DNA of 64,000 nt from Candidatus Fimadaptatus faecigallinarum (GTDB taxonomy: Bacteria > Bacillota > Clostridia > Christensenellales > Aristaeellaceae). Below the pieces are notes generated by a model that was not told the origin of the DNA, searched no databases, and worked only from the letters and a program-made list of their open reading frames with translations. Positions 9,052-18,524 of this stretch are shown one piece after another. The stretch is taken from NCBI GenBank assembly GCA_018714445.1, contig DVNK01000024.1, positions 1 through 64,000 of the forward strand, written 5' to 3'. Each line of letters opens with the position of its first letter. Within the stretch, counting starts at the first letter, position 1. The translations under genes and the position numbers were made by a program.

Positions 9052-10108
9052 GACGGCGGCCGACAAGGCACGGGCGCTGATAGAGGCGCGGCATGCGCGC
9101 ATACTGGCGATAGAGACTTCGTGCGACGAGACCAGTGCGGCGGTCGTCGAGGATGGACGCAGGATGCTGTCCAATCCGATAGCCTCGCAGATAAAGCTGC
9201 ACGAGATATATGGCGGAGTCGTGCCCGAGATAGCGTCGCGCATGCACGTGGAGGCTGTGGACGCGATGGTCGATCAGGCGCTTGAGCGCGCGGGCTGCTC
9301 GCTGGACGATATAGACGCGATAGCGGTCACGCAGGGCCCGGGCCTGGTCGGCGCGCTGCTGACAGGCGTGGCGGCGGCCAAGGCGCTGGCGCTGGGGCGG
9401 GAGCTGCCGCTCGTAGCCGTCAACCACATAGAAGGCCATGTGAGCGCCAACTACATAGCGCATCCCGAGCTGGAGCCGCCGTTTTTGTGCCTGGTGGTGT
9501 CGGGCGGGCATACGCACCTGGTCGTGGTGCGCGACTATGGCGTATACGAGCTGGTGGGTCAGACCGTGGACGATGCGGCGGGCGAGGCGTTTGACAAGGT
9601 GGCGCGCATACTTGGGTTGCCGTACCCGGGAGGTCCCAAGCTCGATGAGGCTGCGCGCGACGGCCGGGACGATGAGTATGAGTTCCCGCGGCCGCTGGTC
9701 AAGGGCACTATGAACTTTTCGTTCTCGGGCATCAAGACCGCGGCGATCAACCTGAGCCACAAACTGGCCCAGCAGGGCGTTGAATTGAACCGGGCGGACT
9801 TTGCGGCCTCGTACAGGCGGCGGGTCGTAGAAGCGCTGGTCGAGCGCACCGAGGAAGCTGCCCGGCTCACCGGCATGACGCGCATCGCCATGGCGGGCGG
9901 CGTGTCGGCGAACAGCCTGCTGCGCGCTGAGATGCAGCGCATGTGCGCGCAGCATGGATACGCGGCGTACATGCCACCGCTGCTGCTGTGCACCGACAAC
10001 GCGGCCATGATAGGCAGCGCGGCGTTCTACCGGTTGATGCGCGGCGAGCTGGCGGGACTTGACCTGAACGCAGTGCCCATGCTGTCGCTGGACATGAGCG
10101 CGCGTTAA
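9038..10108 (+). CDS. tsaD: tRNA N6-adenosine threonylcarbamoyltransferase TsaD
   Basis: Transfers the threonylcarbamoyl group from TC-AMP to A37 of tRNAs reading ANN codons, together with TsaB and TsaE. The 356-residue protein has the ASKHA fold: AIETSCDETSAA near residue 24, metal-binding His130 and His134 in NHIEGH, SGGHTHLV near 155, and the C-terminal GGVSANSLLR. The first 20 residues (to HARILAIETS) are a short extension compared with the usual start; ATG 9038 is kept because GGAGG lies ten bases upstream. Neither tsaB nor tsaE is in the window. The heavy ATA usage of this organism makes t6A modification of the isoleucine tRNAs relevant; that link is inference. Confidence 0.95.
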   Translation: MTYTETAADKARALIEARHARILAIETSCDETSAAVVEDGRRMLSNPIASQIKLHEIYGGVVPEIASRMHVEAVDAMVDQALERAGCSLDDIDAIAVTQGPGLVGALLTGVAAAKALALGRELPLVAVNHIEGHVSANYIAHPELEPPFLCLVVSGGHTHLVVVRDYGVYELVGQTVDDAAGEAFDKVARILGLPYPGGPKLDEAARDGRDDEYEFPRPLVKGTMNFSFSGIKTAAINLSHKLAQQGVELNRADFAASYRRRVVEALVERTEEAARLTGMTRIAMAGGVSANSLLRAEMQRMCAQHGYAAYMPPLLLCTDNAAMIGSAAFYRLMRGELAGLDLNAVPMLSLDMSAR

Positions 10109-10169
10109 GCGTCAGCGCCTGTGGTGAACTGTGAACGTCAGCGCATGTGGTGAATTGAATAACCAGACT

Positions 10170-10200
10170 GCTCCGTTGCGGATTCCGTAACGGAGCTTTT
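10170..10200 (+). terminator. tsaD terminator
   Basis: An 8-bp stem GCTCCGTT/AACGGAGC (10170-10177 with 10189-10196) is followed directly by TTTTGCG. It lies 60 bases after the tsaD stop. Between them, a short segment GTCAGCGC-TGTGGTGAA is present twice in tandem (near 10109 and 10137). Confidence 0.7.
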
Positions 10201-10660
10201 GCGTATCTCAAGCCGGGGACAGGGCGAGAAGGCTTTATCCCACGCTGAGCGCCTGTTTCATAAAATAGCGGCCGATGCGGTTTAAGCGGACGCCGGCACA
10301 TGCGTTCAGGTTTCGCTTTGGCGATTTGTGGTTCAAATTCCTGGGCGTGGTTTGACGACGCAAAATAAGCATTCGCAGCGCAGGCGCTTAGCCATGCTGC
10401 ATGCGATGTGGCCTTGCCAAATGGATTCACTTGCCGCCGCATGGCATTTGGCAGCATGCACCGGCCACGCGATGCCGGACAGGTGCTATGTGCATCGGGT
10501 AATATACACAATTTGTGCAATAATATGCAAAACCATGCGGTGCGACTTGCTGCATGGATCGCCATATTGAGCGCGGAATTATCAAACGTACGATATGAAA
10601 TAGACATCATAAGCCGCAAAAACTGCACAATAAGCAAAATCTACCATGCCCGCCACCACC
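10201..10660. other. 460-base intergenic region, no gene seen
   Basis: No ORF with a ribosome binding site. The sequence is AT-richer than its surroundings toward the end (10500-10650), as expected for the region upstream of a promoter. A GGTTCAAATTCC near 10328 recalls a tRNA T-loop, but no T stem, acceptor or anticodon arm can be built around it. Confidence 0.45.
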
Positions 10661-10690
10661 TTGAACGCGCCATGCAAGGTGTAGTATAAT
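10661..10690 (+). promoter_or_regulatory. Promoter of the PAS/GGDEF-like regulator gene
   Basis: TTGAAC at 10661-10666 and TATAAT at 10685-10690, with 18 bases between, 40 bases upstream of the start codon of the large regulator. Confidence 0.65.
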
Positions 10691-10730
10691 AAACAAAACG
10701 GGCGGCAAGAGCTGCATAAGGTGGTGTCGT

Positions 10731-13700
10731 ATGGCGGCGGAAGAAGGAAGAGGAGCTCTGGGGGTATGCAGGCGCTTTCTGCGCGCGTATATAGAGGCGC
10801 AGAACCTGGAGCTGGTCGCGCATTGCCTGCACGAGAGCGTCGAATTGCTGGTGGACGGGCAGCGCGGCATGCCGGTGCGCGGCCGGAATGAGGTTTGCCG
10901 GGCGCTTATGCGGTGCCGACCGATGCAGGGCAGCGGATTCGTGCTGGCGGATGACACGCTCAGCCGCAGCGCGCTCGTAGACGATTGCGATATCGTGATG
11001 GGCAAGCTGCTGTTGCGTCCGCGCGACGGCGGTCATGAGCAGGTCGTGGCGCTCACGGCGGTGCTGGTGCGTCGCGGCGGAGAGTGGCTGTTGCGCGCGC
11101 TGCACGTCGCCATGGGGGCCGGATGTGACGGCGCGGATGACTGGTGCACGCTGCTGGACGGCGCTCCGTGCGCTGTGGGACTGATAGATTCGTCGGGCGG
11201 CATGACGCGCGCGACGTATTGCAATCGGCGCATGCGCGAATTGCTGGGCGTGCGCAATGTCGATGCGCAGAGCCGTCCCCGCGCGGGCGAAGTCGCGCTG
11301 GAACGCATGTTGAATGGTCGGGATGCGCCTGGACTGAATCGCGCGCTCAGGCGACTGTTCGCATTTGAACCTGGCACCGGCCATACCGGCGAGTGCGTCG
11401 AGTGCGACGGCCTCAATGTGGCGCTGATACCGCTCAGGCCGGGACGGGCAGGCGTGTATGCGCGTCCCAACGCCAATTTTGACCGGCACTCCGTGGAACC
11501 GCTGGGCATGTGCGGCGGATATGTGGAGTTCGAATTCATATGCGGGCTGGCGCGCCGACTGTATACAGACGCGGGCGTGCGGCGTTTGGGCGGGTACTGT
11601 GCGCGTGATTACGGGTTGGCAGGCGCGGCGCAGCTTGCCGCCGAGGTGCATCCGGACGACGTCGAGGCGTTTGAGCAGCTGTTCGATCAGCTGTGCGCAG
11701 GCGTCGATGCGGCCAGCCTGAGCTATCGAATGCGGCTCAAGGACGGCAACTATCGGCGGGTGCACTTTAGTGCGATAAGGCGGGGCGGCGCGTCCGAGCG
11801 GCGCTACACCGGCGTGTACATAGACGTAGCGCGCGTGGCGGGAACTGAGGCGTCGCTCGCACAGAGCGAATCCGCACCGGCCATGAGCCCGATAGAAGCG
11901 GGCGCGCCGGACATGGCCGGTATATTCGGCGATGAGCCGGATGTGCACGCGGCGCACGGCGAGGTCTGCGCTGCCGGATCAGACGGGCCGTCAGCTTATG
12001 CGCGCGTCCACGCGGTGGACGCGGCCGGCGCCGTGCGTGAGCGTGCGGGTGGCGCGGCGACGTCGGCGTGTGCGGGAAGCGTTGACGGGGCCGTGGCGGA
12101 GACTGAGCTGCTGGAGCGCTGCCGGCTGCTGGTCGAGGGCGAGGCCATGTTCACATTCGACTATTACCCCGCGCTGGACGAACTGCACTACTGCCGTAGG
12201 GATGGAAGCCGGCTGGTGCAGCGCGTGATGCGGAATTATCTTAAATTCGTACTGCGCGATTCGGGCATACATCCGGACTATGTGGCCGGTTATCTGCGCG
12301 CGCTCAGGCAGGCGTGCAGCGCGCCGGGACGGGGCAAGCTGGAGCTGATGTACCTGTGGCAGGGCGAATACCGCTGGGTCAGGATGAGCTACTGTGGCAT
12401 TGCGGGCGCGGATGGCGCAGTCGAACGGCTGGCGTGCCGCGTGGACGACGCGCGCGCAGAGCGGTCGCATGATTGCCAGCTGAACGCTCGAGTGGCGTGC
12501 AGCGACGCATACCGGCGCGCGTTCAGCCAGGGCGCCGTGCTGGCCATGACATTCGACTTAACGACCGGCTGCCGAGTGGACACCGGCGCTGACGTGATGC
12601 CGGACGCGCTAAAGGATCAGACCACGCTGGATGACGTGATACGGCTGCTGCGCGAGCGATTGGCGCATCCCGACGACCGACGCGATCTGACGCAGGCGTG
12701 TCTGAGGTGCGCCGGGGCGCTGGACGGGCGACCCAGCGTGCGCATCGAGTTGGAATGCAGGTTGGCGTTGGATGGGTGTCACCCCGACGCGTACCGCTGG
12801 ACGCGGCTGACGTTGGCGGCCACTTCCAGCGCGGACGGCGCTCGGCGCTGGTCGTTCATTTGCGCGTTTGACATAGACAGGCGCAAGCGGCGCGAGTTGT
12901 ACTACGAGCGTCAGGCGCGGCTGGAGCGGCTGACCGGGCTGATGAATGGCGCGGCAATGCGCGAAGCATGTGCGCGGCTGGAGTTCGACGGCGCGCCGGA
13001 TGGCGTGGAGCGTGCGCTGGTGGTGGCGCGGCTGGAGTATCCGGAGCTGAGCGCGGAGGCCGGCTCGCGGCTGTTGCTGGCGGCGGCGGATGCGCTCAGG
13101 GCGCTCAGGCATGAGCGCGAGCTGATATGCCGGTTTGAGCGGGATGAGTTCGGACTGATGGCTGAGGTACACGGCGGCGAGGGCGTGCTGCGCGAGCGAT
13201 TGCGCATAATCAGCGTGGCGCTGAATGCGGTCGCGGCGCACGAACCGCGCGTGAACGTGTGGCTGGGCGCGGCGGTCGCGCCCCGGGACGGCCGGGACAT
13301 TGATGAACTGTACGGCCATGCGGTGCGGGCGTTGACCTGGGCGCGGGCGCGGGCACGCGAGCGGTTTGCGATATATGCCGGCGGTGTGGACGGCGCGCTG
13401 ACCGGTGCGCAAACGGGCGCGTTGTCAGGCCAGGCGCGCGCGTATGTACGCACGCTGGGCGGGTTTGAACTGTTTGCGGGCGGCAAGGCGGTGCTGTTCA
13501 GCAGTGCCAAGGCGCGCGAGATGCTGGCGCTGCTGGTCGACCGGGGCGGCGGGTTCATGACGCATGAGGAGCTGATTGCGCGGCTGTGGCCTGGCGAGCC
13601 GGTTAATGCGCTGACGCTTGCGCGCTGCCGCAAGATCGCGATGCGGCTGAAGAACACGCTGCGCGAGTACGGCGTGGAGGACATTGTGGAAGCCGCCAAG

Positions 13701-13850
13701 AGCCGCCGGCGCATCGCGGCGGAACGCGTCGAATTCGACTTTGCACGCGCCAACGAGGACGACATGCCGCATGGTGAATATATGAAGGGTTATGCCTGGG
13801 CCAAGGCGCATCCTGCCGCGCTCAAGCTGCGCGAGGAACCGGGCGAGTAG
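10731..13850 (+). CDS. Multidomain sensor: NTF2-like, PAS-like, degenerate GGDEF and C-terminal winged-helix DNA-binding domain
   Basis: A 1039-residue cytoplasmic protein with no membrane segment. Residues about 5-125 look like an NTF2/SnoaL-type fold. Residues about 130-700 contain several PAS-like segments (for example the one around HPDDVEAFEQLFDQL and YRWVRMSYCG). About 720-880 resembles a GGDEF domain (RLERLTGLMNGAAMREA at its start), but the signature loop is RFERDEFG rather than GGDEF, so cyclase activity is unlikely. About 905-1000 resembles a SARP/OmpR-type winged helix (TLGGFELFAGGKAVLFSSAK, then LIARLWPGE). I infer a one-component transcription regulator that senses a small molecule. 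Start ATG 10731 follows AAGGTGGT and a good promoter. Monocistronic; its target is unknown. Confidence 0.65.
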   Translation: MAAEEGRGALGVCRRFLRAYIEAQNLELVAHCLHESVELLVDGQRGMPVRGRNEVCRALMRCRPMQGSGFVLADDTLSRSALVDDCDIVMGKLLLRPRDGGHEQVVALTAVLVRRGGEWLLRALHVAMGAGCDGADDWCTLLDGAPCAVGLIDSSGGMTRATYCNRRMRELLGVRNVDAQSRPRAGEVALERMLNGRDAPGLNRALRRLFAFEPGTGHTGECVECDGLNVALIPLRPGRAGVYARPNANFDRHSVEPLGMCGGYVEFEFICGLARRLYTDAGVRRLGGYCARDYGLAGAAQLAAEVHPDDVEAFEQLFDQLCAGVDAASLSYRMRLKDGNYRRVHFSAIRRGGASERRYTGVYIDVARVAGTEASLAQSESAPAMSPIEAGAPDMAGIFGDEPDVHAAHGEVCAAGSDGPSAYARVHAVDAAGAVRERAGGAATSACAGSVDGAVAETELLERCRLLVEGEAMFTFDYYPALDELHYCRRDGSRLVQRVMRNYLKFVLRDSGIHPDYVAGYLRALRQACSAPGRGKLELMYLWQGEYRWVRMSYCGIAGADGAVERLACRVDDARAERSHDCQLNARVACSDAYRRAFSQGAVLAMTFDLTTGCRVDTGADVMPDALKDQTTLDDVIRLLRERLAHPDDRRDLTQACLRCAGALDGRPSVRIELECRLALDGCHPDAYRWTRLTLAATSSADGARRWSFICAFDIDRRKRRELYYERQARLERLTGLMNGAAMREACARLEFDGAPDGVERALVVARLEYPELSAEAGSRLLLAAADALRALRHERELICRFERDEFGLMAEVHGGEGVLRERLRIISVALNAVAAHEPRVNVWLGAAVAPRDGRDIDELYGHAVRALTWARARARERFAIYAGGVDGALTGAQTGALSGQARAYVRTLGGFELFAGGKAVLFSSAKAREMLALLVDRGGGFMTHEELIARLWPGEPVNALTLARCRKIAMRLKNTLREYGVEDIVEAAKSRRRIAAERVEFDFARANEDDMPHGEYMKGYAWAKAHPAALKLREEPGE

Positions 13851-13916
13851 CGCTGAAAAACTGCGGATGTGGTGCGGCGCGCCGGGCGGCCGTCCGCGTA
13901 TGGGTTTTGATTATGT

Positions 13917-14175
13917 GTATGGCGGGGTTCGGGTTAACGCCGGAGCGTGGATTTGGCTGAATGCATAGTGTACGTGGCGGAATTCAAGGGTTAACGCTGG
14001 ATTGCAAGGCCGGACTGCGTGGCGCACATGGCAAATGGCAGGGCTAACGCCGTAATATGGGTTTGGCTGAATGCATAGCGTACATGGCAGGGTTTGGGTT
14101 AAACGCCGGAGCGTGGGGCCGGACTGCATGGCGCGCATGGCAAATAGCAGGGGCAAACGCCGGTGCGTGAGTTCA
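13917..14175. repeat. 55-bp tandem repeats with a 110-bp higher-order period
   Basis: About five copies begin with a GGGTTAACGCCGG-like core at 13931, 13988, about 14040, about 14095 and about 14151. Odd copies continue with TTTGGCTGAATGCATAG, even copies with GGCCGGACTGC and CATGGCAAAT, so two different 55-bp halves alternate as a 110-bp unit. The array lies between the stop of the large regulator gene and the promoter region of the malate dehydrogenase gene. Confidence 0.75.
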
Positions 14176-14450
14176 GCCGTAAATGGCGACTTTTGAGGGC
14201 CGATTGACGCTGTGCATGTTCCAGAAGCGGCTCGCGCGCTGGCCGACATCGAGCTGCTGTGTGTTTGCAAAGATATTTCATATTATGCGCGCTGCGTACG
14301 GGCCGCGCAAATGCCTGCCGCACTTGTTTGGCATGGTCACACGGATGCTCACATATCCCGACATTGCCGCCTGTATTGCCGGTTTCTACAGCGCCGGCCA
14401 TTTGGCCAGCCCTGCGCCGGATAATGTTTTGACGCGGCGAATGACAAATG
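14176..14450. other. Intergenic spacer upstream of the mdh promoter
   Basis: No gene or structured RNA recognised in these 275 bases. No terminator with a T run was found for the preceding regulator gene either in this spacer or in the repeat array. Confidence 0.35.
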
Positions 14451-14479
14451 TTGACAATGGATGTAAACAATATTATAAT
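14451..14479 (+). promoter_or_regulatory. Consensus promoter upstream of the mdh-fumC-hdr-frd cluster
   Basis: TTGACA at 14451-14456 and TATAAT at 14474-14479 with exactly 17 bases between: a perfect sigma-A consensus. It would start a transcript about 340 bases before the first start codon, leaving a long leader. A second possible -10 (TATAAT at 14697-14702) lies much closer to the gene. Confidence 0.75.
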
Positions 14480-14691
14480 GTTAAGTGGTTAGCTGTCGAG
14501 AGCAGTCGCACAGGCCATGCGCGTGGCCGCATCGGCAGTTGATTCGGTATAATACGCGCTGTTGAGGCGCGCGAGCGCGTCATAAATTGCCGGATTTACC
14601 TGTATTGTGCGCGGTATTTGCGATTACATGCGCGAATATTGGCGGATTAACTAACTCTTAATGCGTTTGCTCTTATTGCTTATCGCATGAG

Positions 14692-14711
14692 TTCGATATA
14701 ATATTATCGAA
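14692..14711 (+). promoter_or_regulatory. Palindrome overlapping a second -10 box before mdh
   Basis: TTCGATA (14692-14698) and TATCGAA (14705-14711) form a 7-6-7 inverted repeat that overlaps the TATAAT at 14697-14702. A repressor bound there would block this proximal promoter. It does not match the Rex consensus. Downstream, a 7-bp hairpin (14733-14739 with 14743-14749) lies in the leader. Confidence 0.5.
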
Positions 14712-14826
14712 TGAGGGGCCCGATGGGGCGCCGCCCGGTAAGACCGGGCAGTACAGCCAATCTGCCGGCGGAGCGGTCAGCGCCGCGCCGCTGCGGAAAG
14801 AATATAAAGAAAAGTAGGTAAGCGTC

Positions 14827-15780
14827 ATGGCCAACAGAAAGATTACGGTAATCGGTGCGGGTAGCGTCGGCGCCACTACGGCGTTCGCGCTCACGGTAAG
14901 GGACATAGCCAATGAGATAGTGCTGGTGGACATCAACGAGAGCAAGGCGTTGGGCGAGGCCATGGACATTCGCCAGTGCACGCCGTTGCTGGAGAACCCG
15001 ATCAATGTCTACGCGGGCAACTACGAGTCCGCCGCAGGCAGCGACATAGTCGTCATCACTTCGGGCCTGCCGCGCAAGCCCGGTCAGACCCGCATAGACC
15101 TGGCACAGACCAACGTTAACATAATCAAGCAGATAGCGCCGCAGATAGTCAAGTCCTGTCCTGATGCGACCTACGTCATAGTGTCCAATCCGGTCGACAT
15201 ACTGACGTATGTGTTCCATAAGGTCACCAACATCCCCGAGAACCGCATAATCGGCACCGGCACGCAGCTGGATACCGCGCGCCTGCGGGCTCGCATCGCC
15301 GAGTACCTGTCGGTATCGCAGAAGAACGTGCATGCCTACGTGTTCGGCGAGCACGGCGACACCTCGTTCGTGCCGTGGTCGATAGCCGAGATATCCACCA
15401 TCAAGCTGGCCGATTACAAGGAGCTCATCAAGCTGCACAACGGCATAATGGTCGATCTGGACTACGCTGAGGTCGACAAGTACATGCGCTCGTCGGGCGC
15501 CAAGATAATCGAGCGCAAGGGCTGCACCAACTACGCGATAGCGATGGCAGTGTGCTCGATCTGCGAGGCGCTGTTTGGCGCGGTCAACGCCGTGCAGACG
15601 GTGTCGGTCAAGCTCAACGGCGAGTACGGCATAAGCGATGTATGCCTGTCGCTGCCGGCGCTGATAGGCAACGGCTGCATTCAGGGCCGCATAATGCCCA
15701 AGCTGACTGACGATGAACTGCAGAAGCTGCACAACAGCGCCGATGCGCTTAAGAAGGTTATCGCGCAGATGCAGATCTGA
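14827..15780 (+). CDS. mdh: LDH-type 2-hydroxyacid dehydrogenase, probable malate dehydrogenase
   Basis: NAD-dependent dehydrogenase of the lactate/malate superfamily, 317 residues. GAGSVG (10-15) and Asp35 fit NAD binding; SNPVD, LDTARLR and the catalytic His in GEHGD are present. The overall sequence (GTGTQLDTAR, GEHGDTSF, PWS) is of lactate dehydrogenase type. However, the substrate-specificity position in the mobile loop is Arg83 (GLPRKPGQTR), where lactate dehydrogenases have Gln and malate dehydrogenases Arg. Together with fumarase 107 bases downstream, this favours oxaloacetate/malate as substrate. An automatic annotation may well say L-lactate dehydrogenase. First gene of the fumarate-reduction cluster. 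Confidence 0.8.
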   Translation: MANRKITVIGAGSVGATTAFALTVRDIANEIVLVDINESKALGEAMDIRQCTPLLENPINVYAGNYESAAGSDIVVITSGLPRKPGQTRIDLAQTNVNIIKQIAPQIVKSCPDATYVIVSNPVDILTYVFHKVTNIPENRIIGTGTQLDTARLRARIAEYLSVSQKNVHAYVFGEHGDTSFVPWSIAEISTIKLADYKELIKLHNGIMVDLDYAEVDKYMRSSGAKIIERKGCTNYAIAMAVCSICEALFGAVNAVQTVSVKLNGEYGISDVCLSLPALIGNGCIQGRIMPKLTDDELQKLHNSADALKKVIAQMQI

Positions 15781-15791
15781 TGCGCGTTTGT

Positions 15792-15819
15792 GCGGGGGAT
15801 GGGCGCGCCCATCCCCCGC
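15792..15819 (+). other. Perfect GC-rich palindrome between mdh and fumC
   Basis: A 28-base perfect palindrome (14-bp arms) starts 12 bases after the mdh stop and is followed by a smaller CCGGC-CTGAA-GCCGG hairpin near 15821-15837, but by no T run. Such stems inside an operon usually protect the 3' end of the upstream message or cause partial termination; here that is inference. Confidence 0.6.
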
Positions 15820-15887
15820 GTCCGGCCTGAAGCCGGATGATCCGCGCGAAGGCGTGCCCTTCGCCGCGATGTCAGGAGGAGTTTAAC

Positions 15888-17258
<1,371 letters not shown>

Positions 17259-17322
17259 AGGGCATAAAGCCACCTGAGGGCCGGGCGGCGCTTCGTCCGG
17301 CCTTATCAAAGGAGTTTTTGAT

Positions 17323-18105
17323 ATGATATACAGCTACTATCCGGGCTGCACGCTCAAGGACAGGGCCAAGCAGCTGGACATCTACGCGCGCGCGTCGGCA
17401 AAGGCGCTGGGGATAGAACTTTGCGAGCTGCCCCAGTGGCAGTGCTGCGGCGCAGTGTATCCGCAGGCGTCCGACGAGATAGCCTCGCGGCTGGGCGCGG
17501 TGCGCGCGCTCATGAACGCGGAGGAGGGCAAGCTGGTCACGATGTGCTCGGCCTGCCACCACGTGATAAAGCGCACCAACTACGACTGGAACAACGACAG
17601 GAACTTCCGCGAGCACGCCACCAACTACATGCAGCCCGAAGTGCCCTACGACGGCAGCACGCAGGTACTGCACTTCCTGGAGGTGCTGCGCGACGAGGTC
17701 GGATTCGACGAGCTCAAGAAAAAGGTCGTCAATCCGCTCAAGGGCCGCAAGGTCGGCGCGTTCTATGGCTGCATGGTGCTGCGTCCGGGCAAGGTGCTCG
17801 CCTTTGACGACCCCGAGAACCCCTCGATAATCGAGGACTTCATACGCGCGCTGGGCGCCGAGCCGGTCAAATACCCGTATCGCAACGAGTGCTGCGGCGC
17901 GTATGTGACGCTGGAGGACAAGAGCGTGGCCGAAAATCTGGTCGACCGCGCGCTCAATTCCGCGATAGCCGCCGGCGCGCAGGAGCTGGTCACCGCCTGC
18001 CCGCTGTGCATGTACAACCTTGTCGAAAACGCCACCAGCCATAAGCTGCCGGTCAAGTACTTCACCGAGCTGCTGGCCGAGGCGCTGGGCGTAAAGGAGG
18101 GCTAA
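17323..18105 (+). CDS. hdrB: Heterodisulfide reductase subunit B-like protein (two CCG domains)
   Basis: In methanogens HdrB carries the noncubane [4Fe-4S] clusters that reduce the CoM-S-S-CoB disulfide. This 260-residue homologue keeps both cysteine-rich CCG motifs: Cys in YPGCTLKD, the pair in QCCG and CSAC; then Cys in YGCMVL, the pair in ECCGAYV and CPLC. ATG 17323 lies eight bases behind AAAGGAG. The gene follows fumC and precedes hdrC by two bases. In this bacterium no CoM or CoB is expected, so the terminal acceptor is another disulfide or, as I infer from context, the fumarate reductase encoded downstream. Confidence 0.9.
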   Translation: MIYSYYPGCTLKDRAKQLDIYARASAKALGIELCELPQWQCCGAVYPQASDEIASRLGAVRALMNAEEGKLVTMCSACHHVIKRTNYDWNNDRNFREHATNYMQPEVPYDGSTQVLHFLEVLRDEVGFDELKKKVVNPLKGRKVGAFYGCMVLRPGKVLAFDDPENPSIIEDFIRALGAEPVKYPYRNECCGAYVTLEDKSVAENLVDRALNSAIAAGAQELVTACPLCMYNLVENATSHKLPVKYFTELLAEALGVKEG

Positions 18106-18107
18106 GC

Positions 18108-18509
18108 ATGACCAACACACAACTGCTCACCGAGACCGCTTTGCGCATCAGCGGCGTAAATCCCCGCAAGTGCATGAAGTGCGGCAAGTGCTCGGGCACC
18201 TGTCCGAACTACGATAAGATGGAATACCATCCGCATCAGTTCGTGTCGATGGTCGAGCATGGCCAGATCGAAAAGCTGATGGCAAGCGAGTCGATATACA
18301 TGTGCCTGAGCTGCATGGCGTGCGTGGAGCGCTGCCCGCGCGGCGTGGAGCCCGGCAAACTCGTCGAGGCGGTGCGCCTGATGCAGATCCGCCAGCAGAA
18401 CGCGCCCGGCAAGGGCGACCACAAGGGCCCGCGCGATATACCGGCGTTCGTCGACGAGCACGTGCCGCAGCAGCTGCTGATGGCCGCGATGCGCAAGTAC
18501 AGGAAGTAA
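18108..18509 (+). CDS. hdrC: Heterodisulfide reductase subunit C-like ferredoxin
   Basis: A 133-residue iron-sulfur protein with two [4Fe-4S] motifs, CMKCGKCSGTCP near residue 22 and CLSCMACVERCP near residue 66, the pattern of HdrC, which passes electrons from HdrA to HdrB. No membrane segment, so it belongs to the soluble HdrABC class. ATG 18108 follows AAGGAGG and lies two bases after the hdrB stop, implying translational coupling. hdrA begins 15 bases downstream. Confidence 0.92.
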   Translation: MTNTQLLTETALRISGVNPRKCMKCGKCSGTCPNYDKMEYHPHQFVSMVEHGQIEKLMASESIYMCLSCMACVERCPRGVEPGKLVEAVRLMQIRQQNAPGKGDHKGPRDIPAFVDEHVPQQLLMAAMRKYRK

Positions 18510-18524
18510 GGAGGATAACCACAG

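Noticed and set aside
10320-10345. tRNA T-loop-like GGTTCAAATTCC
   Set aside because: The flanks do not pair as a T stem, and no acceptor stem, D arm or anticodon arm fits the surrounding sequence.
14440-14826. Rex operator upstream of the mdh-frd cluster
   Set aside because: No TTGTGAA/TTGTTAA-type palindrome found; TTGACA...GTAAACAA near 14451-14470 matches only about three positions per half-site.
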